A DNA stretch of 64,000 bases from Clostridium sp. D53t1_180928_C8 (GTDB lineage Bacteria; Bacillota; Clostridia; Clostridiales; Clostridiaceae). Each line of letters starts with the position of its first letter. The first letter of the stretch is position 1. The DNA lies in the NCBI RefSeq assembly GCF_015667795.1, contig NZ_JADPEL010000001.1, positions 281,485 to 345,484 on the forward strand, given 5' to 3'. This document shows positions 54,958 to 63,884 of this stretch, piece by piece. Both the position numbers and the translations under genes were made by a program. The notes under the pieces are model-generated. The model was not told where the DNA came from, did not search any database, and saw only the letters and a list, made by a program, of their open reading frames with translations.

Positions 54958-56742
54958 GTGAATGAAAGTAGGTTTTGTAATGAGTATTTAGATGAAAACT
55001 ATTTGCATTATGTAATTGAGTATAGAGGGAATTTTCAAGAAAAGGTAGATAAATTGGATTATGTATGTGGATTTGCTATTACTGATACTCTAGGAGTAGT
55101 AGCTGTACAAGAAAAAGATTTATCTAAATTAAGAGAAGATGTTCCAGAGATTATATTCGTTGAAGCGAGAAGTGTTTATACCTTACAAGATATAGATCCG
55201 TCTAATGTTGATAATATTAATAGCGTTAAGGTAAATCCATACTTAAATCTAACTGGAAAAGGTATATTGGTTGGTATGGTTGATAGTGGTATAAATTATT
55301 TAAATCAAGAGTTTATAAGAGAAGATGATACGTCTAGAATAATTAGTATATGGGATCAAAATATAGATACAGAAAAAAGTGAGTTTAAATATGGGGTTGT
55401 ATATAATAATGAAAAAATAAATGAAGCAATTAAAGTATATAGATCTGGGGGAGATCCATATAGCATAGTAAATACTAAGGATGAAATAGATCATGGAACT
55501 AAAATGGCAGGAATAATTGGTGCTAGAGGCTATAATGGCAAAATGCAAGGAATAGCAAAAGATTGTGATTTTTTGGTAGTTAAATTATTACAGTCACCTA
55601 ATTATAAAAAGATTTTAAAAGATAATAATCTTCCTGAAGTACCGGTATATAGTAATGCAGAAGTTCTATCGGCAATTAACTTTTTGAGGGAATCAGCAAA
55701 AGAACTACAAAGACCTCTAATAGTATTTATTGGAGTAGGGAGTCAAGAGGGAAGTCATGATGGATATAACATAACAGCAAGATTTATAAGTTCTCTTGCA
55801 AGTAGAGAAGGAATAATTTTTGTAAGTGGTACTGGAAATTTAGGCAGTGCAGAAGGACATGCTTCAAATTACATTAAGAATGTAGGAGAAGTAGATACTG
55901 TAGAATTAAGTGTATCTAAAAATATGAATATTTTGGAATTTTATGTGTGGGTTCAAAAACCAGATGAGATGTCAATAAGTGTAATAGACCCAGCTGGAGA
56001 AGATACAGGATTTTATAATCCTAAAATATATTCTTTAGAAAGAAAAGATTTTTATTTATTAAATACACAACTTGAGATAAAGTGTTATAACCCTGAAAAT
56101 TTTACTGGACATCAAGTTTTTATTTTAAGTTTTAACAATATTAAAAGTGGAGTATGGAAAATTAGATTAAAAGGAGAGTATATTACTAGGGGAAGATATG
56201 ATATATGGTTACCGGATAAAAAATTATTACCAGAAGGAACTAAATTTTTAAAGGTAGACCCATATACGACATTAACAATACCTTCTACGGCAAGAAGTGT
56301 TGTTACAGTAGCTTATTATGATAGCAACAATAATTCTATTGTAGCATCTTCTGGAAAGGGATATAATTCAAATTATTTAATTAATCCAGATTTAGCTGTA
56401 GGTGGAATAAATATTTTAACAACATCAGGAACAGATAATAAGATAGTTGCAGTTAGTGGAAGCTCTCCAGCAACGGCCATAATATCAGGAGCTGTTTGTC
56501 TTTTGGCTCAATGGCAATTCTCAGATATTAAATATGCTGGACTTTATTCAACTAAACTAAGAAGTTTATTAATTTATAGTGCTACAAGAGAGAGGAATTA
56601 TGTTTATCCAAATGAAGATTTAGGATATGGAAAATTAAATTTATTAGATGTATTTACTATATTGGGGGGGCGTTATAGAGGAGAGGAAGAATATATTGAG
56701 TATTTTGTTGGAAGGTTATTTGTAAGATATCCAATTAATTAA
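54958..56742 (+). CDS. Csp-type subtilisin-like germination protease 1
   Basis: 594 residues from GTG 54958 (AGGAGG at 7 bases; the ATG at 54934 has no site). A propeptide of about 90 residues precedes the subtilase domain with Asp109 (GMVDSG), His179 (DHGTKMAG) and Ser503. The serine motif is SGSSPATA rather than the usual SGTSMA, but the serine is kept. A jelly-roll insertion domain is likely at about 300-420. In clostridia, Csp proteases activate the cortex hydrolase SleC during spore germination; no sleC is in the window. Forms a pair with the next gene. Confidence 0.88.
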   Translation: MNESRFCNEYLDENYLHYVIEYRGNFQEKVDKLDYVCGFAITDTLGVVAVQEKDLSKLREDVPEIIFVEARSVYTLQDIDPSNVDNINSVKVNPYLNLTGKGILVGMVDSGINYLNQEFIREDDTSRIISIWDQNIDTEKSEFKYGVVYNNEKINEAIKVYRSGGDPYSIVNTKDEIDHGTKMAGIIGARGYNGKMQGIAKDCDFLVVKLLQSPNYKKILKDNNLPEVPVYSNAEVLSAINFLRESAKELQRPLIVFIGVGSQEGSHDGYNITARFISSLASREGIIFVSGTGNLGSAEGHASNYIKNVGEVDTVELSVSKNMNILEFYVWVQKPDEMSISVIDPAGEDTGFYNPKIYSLERKDFYLLNTQLEIKCYNPENFTGHQVFILSFNNIKSGVWKIRLKGEYITRGRYDIWLPDKKLLPEGTKFLKVDPYTTLTIPSTARSVVTVAYYDSNNNSIVASSGKGYNSNYLINPDLAVGGINILTTSGTDNKIVAVSGSSPATAIISGAVCLLAQWQFSDIKYAGLYSTKLRSLLIYSATRERNYVYPNEDLGYGKLNLLDVFTILGGRYRGEEEYIEYFVGRLFVRYPIN

Positions 56743-56768
56743 ATAGCTTGAGAATAAGAGGGGATTTA

Positions 56769-58547
56769 ATGGATAGTAAGATAGATAAAAATAATGAATA
56801 TATTTTCAATAGCCCTAATTATGTTCATATAATGATTGAATATTTAGGGAAGGTTACTGGTGATAAAAAAAATGAAGAGGGTGTGTTTATAACATTTATA
56901 AATAATGAATATGCTATTGCATCTATTAAACTTGATATTTTAAGGGAAAATAATAAGGTTGACGAGAGTAATCAAGATATTAATTACATAAGAGGAATAA
57001 TAACTACATATATTAATTCAAGTGATTTTAGAATAATCTATGTAGTTCCAACACAACTATATACACTACAGGAAATATCAGCTATTGAAGCTGCTCAAGT
57101 AAATCTTTTAGAATCTAATCCTCAGTTGAATTTAAATGGAGAGGGAGTAATAATTGGAATAATTGATACAGGAATAGATTATTTAAATGAGGAGTTTAGG
57201 GATAATAATGGGAAAAGTAGAATACTTTATATCTGGGATCAAACAATTAATTCTGATAGTAATAATAATTATCAAGTTCCATTTGGAACACTATATACAA
57301 ATGAACAAATTAATAAAGCCATAGAAGTATATAATTCAGGAGGAAATCCATATGATATAGTTCCTAGTAAGGATAATTATGGACATGGTACTGGAATGGC
57401 TGGGATTGTTGGTGCTATAGGAAAGAATAAGGATATTAAGGGGATAGCACCAGCATGTAAGTTCGTTATAGTAAAATTAAGTGAAGCAAAATATACACAG
57501 AAAAGTTTAGGAGTTAATACTCCTATATTTTCACTAACATCTATTTTCCCAGTAATAGAATATTTTAGAAAGGTTTTGTTTAATGAGAAGAAACCGATAG
57601 TTATATTACTACCTTTAGGTACTAATAATGGTAATCATAAGGGTAATAATATATTTGATAATTTTCTAGAAAATATATCTAGTAATGTTGGAGTTGTAAT
57701 AGTTACTGGAGCTGGAAATCAAGGAAATGTAGATGGACATGTATCGGGTACTATTAGAGATAAAGATACTATAGAAGTTATTGAAATGTTGATTGCAGAT
57801 AATCAAAAGTATATGGCGTTAGAAATGTGGGTGGATTTACCAGACATTGTTGAGGTGAATTTGATATCACCGTCTGGAGAAGAAACAGGATTTATTCAAG
57901 CAGGAGCAAATGTAGATAAGTTAAGTAATTTTATTTTTGAAAAAACTATAGCAAAAATAAGTTATTTTATACCGGAAGCATATACTGGAGAAGAAAAGGT
58001 GAGCATATACTTCTCCAATTTGGTACCTGGAATATGGCAATTAAAATTAAGAATTAGGGAGGGAGAAATGGCCAAGTATAATGCTTGGTTATGGCAATCA
58101 GGATTAGCGCTTCCGGGAACAAGGCTTACACCAAGTAATCCGTATGGAACTTTAACAGTACCAGGAGATTCAGATTTTGTTGTTACAGTTGCTGCTTATA
58201 ATCAAAATAATAATAATTTAGTAAGTTATTCAGGGGTATCATTTAGGAATGAATATATTGATAAAATAGATATTGCAGCAGGGGGGGCTAATACTTTAAC
58301 AGTTGGGTTAAATAACTCTACACAAGTTATTAGTGGAACTAGTTTAGCAGCAGCTATTGGAGCAGGGGCTTGTGTTTTGCTTTTTCAATGGGGAATTGTT
58401 CAAGGAAATTATCCATATATGTATTCTCAAAGTATAAAGACTTTTTTAAGAAGAGGTGTTATTAAGAGAGGAAAAGATAATTATCCTAATCCGCAATGGG
58501 GATACGGAATAATAAATTTTTATAAAATATTTGAAAAAATGCTCTAA
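56769..58547 (+). CDS. Csp-type subtilisin-like germination protease 2
   Basis: 592 residues from ATG 56769, with a GAGGGG site; an in-frame TTG at 56748 is too early. Subtilase with Asp133 (IIDTGIDYL), His206 (YGHGTGMAGIVG) and Ser525 (ISGTSLAAA); full canonical triad. Same propeptide-protease-insert layout as its neighbour, beginning 26 bases after it, so a recent duplication with divergence is likely. Expected in spores, cleaving pro-SleC or acting as germinant-signal relay. Confidence 0.9.
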   Translation: MDSKIDKNNEYIFNSPNYVHIMIEYLGKVTGDKKNEEGVFITFINNEYAIASIKLDILRENNKVDESNQDINYIRGIITTYINSSDFRIIYVVPTQLYTLQEISAIEAAQVNLLESNPQLNLNGEGVIIGIIDTGIDYLNEEFRDNNGKSRILYIWDQTINSDSNNNYQVPFGTLYTNEQINKAIEVYNSGGNPYDIVPSKDNYGHGTGMAGIVGAIGKNKDIKGIAPACKFVIVKLSEAKYTQKSLGVNTPIFSLTSIFPVIEYFRKVLFNEKKPIVILLPLGTNNGNHKGNNIFDNFLENISSNVGVVIVTGAGNQGNVDGHVSGTIRDKDTIEVIEMLIADNQKYMALEMWVDLPDIVEVNLISPSGEETGFIQAGANVDKLSNFIFEKTIAKISYFIPEAYTGEEKVSIYFSNLVPGIWQLKLRIREGEMAKYNAWLWQSGLALPGTRLTPSNPYGTLTVPGDSDFVVTVAAYNQNNNNLVSYSGVSFRNEYIDKIDIAAGGANTLTVGLNNSTQVISGTSLAAAIGAGACVLLFQWGIVQGNYPYMYSQSIKTFLRRGVIKRGKDNYPNPQWGYGIINFYKIFEKML

Positions 58548-58567
58548 CTTTATTAAGAAATAAAATA

Positions 58568-58604
58568 AGACCATTAAAAACTGTAAAAATATTTTTAATG
58601 GTCT
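58568..58604. terminator. Bidirectional terminator
   Basis: Thirteen-bp perfect stem (58568-58580/58592-58604) between convergent csp and M28 genes. Confidence 0.85.
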
Positions 58605-58620
58605 TTGGTTTTATTTAAAG

Positions 58621-60255
58621 TTAATTAATAGATTTTATACCTGTTAAGATTGATATATATGCTATCATAACAAAGAAAATATTAGCTGCTAATGCACCAA
58701 ATGTTAATGCACAGTTAAATAAATAAATCATAGGAACATATAAAATAATTATTAAAGCTATAGGTAGTAATATTATAAACCATATAGATTTAATATTTTT
58801 AAATATTTCTTTAATAGCTATAAATAATGATAGAAGTATTGAAGGAATTACCGTTAAATAGCTTGCACCTGGTAAAACAATAGTAAAAATAATAGATAAT
58901 ATTAATAGTAATACTAATGATCCTAATATAAATTCATTTTTTTCATCAAGACTTCTTGTGAATTTCTTTATTGTAAGAATAAATGCAATAAATACACCTA
59001 TAAGTATTGTTATAAAAATAACTCCTTCAAATTTAATAAGAGGTAAATAAGTAAGTTTAAACTCTCTTCCGTTTAAAATTGCAACTATTCTACTAATTAT
59101 GTAGCCAATAGCCATAGCCATTACTGTAAATAGTATATTTATAAGTGCAAATTTAAATATATTCTTTATAATTTTTACATTAAACTTTTTATATAAATAT
59201 ATTATTAATGTAAATAGTGAAATTAAGAATATAAAGTTTAGTGTTTTTGAATATTCTATAAATTGGTTGCCTAACACGAAGAATATTGAATCGTTTTTGC
59301 CTTTAAAATTTTCGGCATTAGAATACTTTTCATTAGTAACAAATTCAGTTACTATAGGTAATACTTGATCTCCATAGTGTTGCATAGATTCTTCACTTAG
59401 ATTTTTAGGATTATCATAAGGTGTATGATAATTTTCTAATCCGTCTAAAACAGCTATATTAATTCCAGTTAAATTATTTTCTAAAAACACTGTAAAATCA
59501 GTCCAGTTAGGTAATAATCTATATATTTCAGGTGTTATAGAATATGAAAATGGACTAATACTAGATTTATATAAATCTAACACAGCATCATTATTGGGGC
59601 TTGTCTCAAACATTACAGCAGGGCCTTCAGTTCCTCTTGCCTCTATGTTTATTACATAATTAACCCCATCTAAAATTTCATTTTCTTTAACAGCTTCTTT
59701 TGCACCTAAAAGACCATATTCTTCACCGTCAGTAAATAAAATTTTAATTCCATTTTCAAGCTCAATATTTTGCTCTTGTATTACTCTTAATGTTTCTAAA
59801 ATAGTAGAAAGTGCATAGCCGGCATCAGCAGCACCTAAAGAGCCATCTATTTCAGCATAACGTTCTGTTTTTGCATGGGAACTATCGTAATGTGTAGCTA
59901 GTAAAATATAAGAATCTGATTTACCTTTGATTTCGGCATAAATATTTTCAACAGATACAAGGCTATCGCTTCTTTTTTCATATAAATTATCATATTTGTA
60001 TAGTTTAGATTCTATTCCTAATTCGGAAAGTTCTGATACTAAATAATCTCGTACCTTTTCTTTTGCTTCAATATCAAAAATTGAGTGTGGTTCTTGAGCA
60101 ATATTTTTTATATGTTCCATTTGATTGTTAACATTAGTTTTAGCCTTATCAGTATAATTAGGTCTAGATGGACTTAATGATTTAAATCCTATAAAGCATG
60201 ATAGAAATATAACCAATACTATAATCATATACTTTGTTTTCTTCTGTAAATGCAT
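58621..60255 (-). CDS. Membrane-anchored M28 metallopeptidase
   Basis: 544 residues. An N-terminal membrane anchor (about 8-27) is followed by an external M28 aminopeptidase domain with two-zinc ligands seen in THYDSS, GAADAGYA, TDGEEYG, NIEARGT and YHTPYD. After residue 335 there are seven or eight membrane helices. This resembles yeast/plant vacuolar M28 membrane peptidases and some bacterial relatives. Likely trims peptides outside the cell; the helical half has no known role. Confidence 0.87.
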   Translation of the reverse strand: MHLQKKTKYMIIVLVIFLSCFIGFKSLSPSRPNYTDKAKTNVNNQMEHIKNIAQEPHSIFDIEAKEKVRDYLVSELSELGIESKLYKYDNLYEKRSDSLVSVENIYAEIKGKSDSYILLATHYDSSHAKTERYAEIDGSLGAADAGYALSTILETLRVIQEQNIELENGIKILFTDGEEYGLLGAKEAVKENEILDGVNYVINIEARGTEGPAVMFETSPNNDAVLDLYKSSISPFSYSITPEIYRLLPNWTDFTVFLENNLTGINIAVLDGLENYHTPYDNPKNLSEESMQHYGDQVLPIVTEFVTNEKYSNAENFKGKNDSIFFVLGNQFIEYSKTLNFIFLISLFTLIIYLYKKFNVKIIKNIFKFALINILFTVMAMAIGYIISRIVAILNGREFKLTYLPLIKFEGVIFITILIGVFIAFILTIKKFTRSLDEKNEFILGSLVLLLILSIIFTIVLPGASYLTVIPSILLSLFIAIKEIFKNIKSIWFIILLPIALIIILYVPMIYLFNCALTFGALAANIFFVMIAYISILTGIKSIN

Positions 60256-60304
60256 ATATTTATCCCCCTTATTATATGTAGTTAATTATGGTTACATTGA
60301 GGAT

Positions 60305-60333
60305 ATAATATCACAAATCAAATATTTTGTAAA
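60305..60333 (-). promoter_or_regulatory. Promoter of the M28 peptidase gene
   Basis: On the minus strand TTTACA (60328-60333), 17-base spacer, TATTAT (60305-60310), about 50 bases before the start codon, which has a GGGGGAT site. Confidence 0.5.
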
Positions 60334-60498
60334 TCAAAATACATTGTTAGGTAATAAAAATTATTTAAATATAACTTAAAAGAATTGCATAGATTATTAA
60401 TATTATAAAAAGTGAAAATAAAAAATATACTTTAGGTTTATTTCATATTTATGTAAGATATATATAAGAAAATTATATTAAAAAAGGGGTACATAAAT

Positions 60499-61308
60499 AT
60501 GAATATAGAATTAATTATGCTAGGAACAGGATCAGCTATGGTTACAAAATGCTATAATACTTGTTTTGCTTTAAGGAATAGCCAAAAATATTTTTTGGTA
60601 GATGCTGGTGGTGGAAATGGAATATTATCACAATTAGAAAAAGCTGAAATTGATTATAAAAATATTAAGGGGATGTTTGTTACCCATGGACATACAGATC
60701 ACATATTAGGTGCAATATGGATAATGAGAAAGTATGCATCATTAATGCATGAGGGAAAATTTGAAGGTGAATTTATTATTTATGGACATAATGAAGTTGT
60801 TAATATTTTAAAGGCTTTAAGTAATATGATGTTAACTAAAAAGTTGTTAAAATTTATAGGTAATGGAATTAAGATTTGCGAAGTGTGCCATGGTGAAAGA
60901 GTAAATATAATAGGGATGAATATAGAGTTCTTCGATATTGAATCTACTAAAGATAAACAATTTGGATTTAAAGCAATACTTCCAAATGAAAAAAAATTAG
61001 TATGTCTTGGAGATGAATCTTATAATGTGGTTAATAAAGAATATGTAGAAAATTGCAATTGGTTACTTTCAGAAGCGTTTTGTTTATATGCAGATAGAGA
61101 AATATTTAAGCCTTATGAAAAAAATCATAGCACACCTATTGAAGCTGGAAAGCTAGCTAAGGAGCTTAATGTTGAGAATTTAGTTTTATATCACACAGAA
61201 GATAAAAAACTTCCTGAGAGAAAGAAACTTTATAGTGAAGAAGCAAATTCAGTCTATGATGGACAAGTATTTGTTCCATATGATTTAGAAAGAATAGAAC
61301 TTAAATAA
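60499..61308 (+). CDS. RNase Z-like metallo-beta-lactamase-fold protein
   Basis: 269 residues. Metal-binding motif THGHTDHILG near 62-70, the opening ELIMLGTGSA and the later YHTED agree with the RNase Z/ElaC branch. It lacks the long flexible arm of true tRNA 3'-endonucleases, so a related phosphodiesterase or hydrolase is equally likely. Monocistronic with a GGGG ribosome site. Stand-alone hydrolases of this type are common and often uncharacterised. Confidence 0.82.
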   Translation: MNIELIMLGTGSAMVTKCYNTCFALRNSQKYFLVDAGGGNGILSQLEKAEIDYKNIKGMFVTHGHTDHILGAIWIMRKYASLMHEGKFEGEFIIYGHNEVVNILKALSNMMLTKKLLKFIGNGIKICEVCHGERVNIIGMNIEFFDIESTKDKQFGFKAILPNEKKLVCLGDESYNVVNKEYVENCNWLLSEAFCLYADREIFKPYEKNHSTPIEAGKLAKELNVENLVLYHTEDKKLPERKKLYSEEANSVYDGQVFVPYDLERIELK

Positions 61309-61316
61309 TAGGATAA

Positions 61317-61355
61317 AAATATGATTCTCTAATTTTTAGAGAATCATATTTTTAT
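61317..61355. terminator. Bidirectional terminator
   Basis: Perfect 14-bp stem (61319-61332/61336-61349) with T-runs on both strands, between convergent genes. Confidence 0.87.
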
Positions 61356-61402
61356 TGTTTTGTTATATTTGAGTTATAATAAATATGGATTTATATGATA
61401 AA

Positions 61403-62029
61403 TTATTTTAATTTAGATTCTAATTCGTTTGAAATTGCAAGGTTATAAATATAAGCATTGTTAACTTCGTTAATAAAATCTTTTTTTAGTTCATCTGATA
61501 AATTAATTTCTGCTAACATGTTATGATATTTCATAACATATCCTCTTAAATCAGTAATATCAGGGAATTGATAATAGTTTAATCCATCATTAGATATTTT
61601 ATAGCTTGTACTTAACAATGATAAGAATGTTCTTCCACCAAATAAATCAGCTAAAAATCTTGTATACGCATAAGCAACAACAAGCTCAGGTTTGTTTTCT
61701 GATAACTCTTCTATTTTTGCAACACAAGCTTCAGTAGAAGCTAATAATTTCATAGAAGCTAATTTATCACCTAATAAGAACTCTAAATCCTTTCTCATAA
61801 GCTCTGAACGATATAATTCTTTTGTTACAAAAGGTTTAACAACAGAATTACTCTCGTTTTTATCTAGTGCATCTTCAATAGCTTTATACATTTTCTCTAA
61901 GTTATAAATATATTCAGCATATCCTTCAACTGATGCAGTTCCATCAACTAATTTTTTTATATAGCCTGTATTTTCTGCAGCACTATGTAATAAAGATGTT
62001 TTTTCTCTTATATCCATCATAAATTTCAT
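61403..62029 (-). CDS. Heme oxygenase
   Basis: 208 residues from the ATG at 62029; a GTG nine bases upstream is part of the GAGGTG site. The N-terminal LLHSAAENTGYIKKL supplies the proximal His of heme oxygenases, and YTRFLADLFGGRTF forms the distal helix with its glycines. It opens heme to biliverdin, CO and iron using oxygen. In anaerobes such as C. tetani a homologue (HemT) is known and may serve iron capture or oxygen/heme defence. Two Fur-box-like sites overlap its promoter, supporting iron control. Confidence 0.9.
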   Translation of the reverse strand: MKFMMDIREKTSLLHSAAENTGYIKKLVDGTASVEGYAEYIYNLEKMYKAIEDALDKNESNSVVKPFVTKELYRSELMRKDLEFLLGDKLASMKLLASTEACVAKIEELSENKPELVVAYAYTRFLADLFGGRTFLSLLSTSYKISNDGLNYYQFPDITDLRGYVMKYHNMLAEINLSDELKKDFINEVNNAYIYNLAISNELESKLK

Positions 62030-62063
62030 TTTCTTCACCTCAATAATTTAATAATTAATTTAA

Positions 62064-62096
62064 TGATAATATATATCAACAGATAATAATTATCAA
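62064..62096 (-). promoter_or_regulatory. Heme oxygenase promoter with two Fur-like boxes
   Basis: Minus-strand TTGATA (62091-62096), 17-base spacer, TATATT (62068-62073). At 62081-62095 the minus strand reads TGATAATTATTATCT, 14 of 15 to the 7-1-7 Fur box. A second copy at 62064-62078 (TGATAATATATATCA on the plus strand) matches less well and overlaps the -10. The rest of 62097-62340 holds no gene that I can support. Confidence 0.65.
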
Positions 62097-62352
62097 GAAG
62101 TAAGTGGGGTGAAATTCATCAATTCATAGTTAAATACTCTGATATGCTCTTGTTTTCTTAATATTTTATAATATTCTATTTTTTATAAAGTTTTTTGATA
62201 TTTATAAATAAAGTATAAGGGAAAGAGGTATAGATAATAATATTATTGAATTTGAGGTTTGCTTATAATAAATATGTTAATGATTAAATTTAGAATAAGT
62301 AAAAATACAAATAGAAAAAGGTGGATAAGGGATTATTAGCAAGGAGGTATCT

Positions 62353-62392
62353 TTTTTTTGAACTAAGTATTATTGTACTTAGTTCAAAAAAA
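62353..62392. terminator. Terminator of the ROK gene
   Basis: Stem of 17 pairs (62353-62369/62376-62392) flanked by T-runs on both strands. Confidence 0.85.
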
Positions 62393-62408
62393 GTGTGTCT
62401 GCGGTTTT

Positions 62409-63602
62409 TTATTCTAATTCAATTAAACGTTTTAATACACAAAGAGCAGCAGCAGATAAAGCACCATTATAATTATTATAATTTTTAACTGTAATATTTT
62501 GAGGTGTATGTATAGACAAGAGTCTAACATTTTGGTCTAAGTATTCCTTTAATAAGTTTATAAGCAAAGGTTCATTAAATAATTCGCCATGAATTATGCT
62601 TTTATTAGAATCGATCATCATAGATAAATTATTTATAGTAATTGAAAGATATTTAATTGCGGAATGAAGGATGTTTATTATACCCTCATCACCTAATTTA
62701 TAAGCTTTTAAGATTGTTTCCATTTTTATCTTATCTTTATCTGTAACTAATTGTTTAAGATATGTAGTTTCAGAACTATCAAAAAGTATTTGGGACTTTT
62801 TAATTATCCAAGCCTCGCTTCCATAGGTTTGAAGACAACCTCTTTTACCACATTCACACAACTCACCATCAGGATGAACAATTATATGGCCTATTTCTCC
62901 AACTAGGAAATTATCTTTAGCATATAATTCTCCATTATACATATAAGAACAAAACATTCCTCTACCAACATGGAAGAAAATGAAATTATCATCGGTACCG
63001 TTAAAGCTAAATAATCTTTCAGCTAAAGTCATACATTTAACATTATTCTCAAAATAAATAGGCATATTGATGTTGTCTAACAAGATTTTAATGTTAAAAG
63101 TTTTCCAAAAAGGATTATTAGTAATGATTGAGTTGTTAGTTTTATCAAAATGACCAGGAAGAGCAATACCAATTGCTTTTGGGGAATAGTCTTTACATAA
63201 TTCTATGAATTCATTTAATTGATCCATATAAAAATCTTCTGTTAAGGAAATATTTAAATTATTATTTTCTAATTGGATAGTTTTTTCTTTTATAATTTTA
63301 CCAATATTATCAGTTAGACAAAAAGAAATGTATTTTAAAGATAATTCACTACCAATATAAAAACTATGATTTGGGGATACCCCTAATATTATTTTTTTTC
63401 TTCCAGATTTACCTTCGTTAGGAGTAACTTCTCCAAGTTCATAAATAAGCTTTTCTTGAATCATCTGATTAGTAATTTCACTAACTGTTGCAGGTGTTAT
63501 ACCAGTTTCTTTTGAGATATCAATTCTAGAAATAGGTCCCTTAGCGTATATTTTATTTAAAATTTTAAAGTGTAACTTTTGCTGGGTTCTTGTAAGTTTC
63601 AT
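62409..63602 (-). CDS. ROK-family transcriptional repressor
   Basis: 397 residues. The N-terminal winged helix (IDISKETGITPATVSEITNQM) is joined to a ROK sugar-kinase-like domain with the zinc motif CECGKRGC and the glycine-rich loops (AIGIALPGHF, VGEIGHIIV). XylR/NagC-like regulators of this class bind a sugar and control transport genes. AGGAGG ribosome site at 6 bases. It is divergent from a PTS gene whose promoter has an inverted repeat, so regulation of that PTS is likely. The phosphate-binding ATP motif is poor, as expected of a repressor. Confidence 0.9.
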   Translation of the reverse strand: MKLTRTQQKLHFKILNKIYAKGPISRIDISKETGITPATVSEITNQMIQEKLIYELGEVTPNEGKSGRKKIILGVSPNHSFYIGSELSLKYISFCLTDNIGKIIKEKTIQLENNNLNISLTEDFYMDQLNEFIELCKDYSPKAIGIALPGHFDKTNNSIITNNPFWKTFNIKILLDNINMPIYFENNVKCMTLAERLFSFNGTDDNFIFFHVGRGMFCSYMYNGELYAKDNFLVGEIGHIIVHPDGELCECGKRGCLQTYGSEAWIIKKSQILFDSSETTYLKQLVTDKDKIKMETILKAYKLGDEGIINILHSAIKYLSITINNLSMMIDSNKSIIHGELFNEPLLINLLKEYLDQNVRLLSIHTPQNITVKNYNNYNGALSAAALCVLKRLIELE

Positions 63603-63756
63603 AACGTTCCTCCTTGTTTATTAACAATATTATATAACATTAACTATAAATTACAAACTGGCACATTTTTAATATTGGTTATAAAATATAATCAAACTAA
63701 CAAGCGATTAATTATAATTTATAAATAATTATGTAAAAAATATCGAAAAAATGGTA

Positions 63757-63816
63757 TTGACTAATTATAAATAATAATATATTATTTAGTTAACAGGTAA
63801 TAATTGCTAAACTAAA
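63757..63816 (+). promoter_or_regulatory. PTS promoter with candidate ROK operator
   Basis: TTGACT (63757-63762), 17-base spacer, TATTAT (63780-63785). Immediately downstream, TTTAGTTAA (63785-63793) and TAAACTAAA (63808-63816) form an inverted repeat with one mismatch, suited to a dimeric repressor. Confidence 0.55.
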
Positions 63817-63884
63817 CCAAAATGAAAAGGTTTAGAAGGGGTATAAATTATTTTTTATAATCAACTATACGAGGAGAGATAAAA

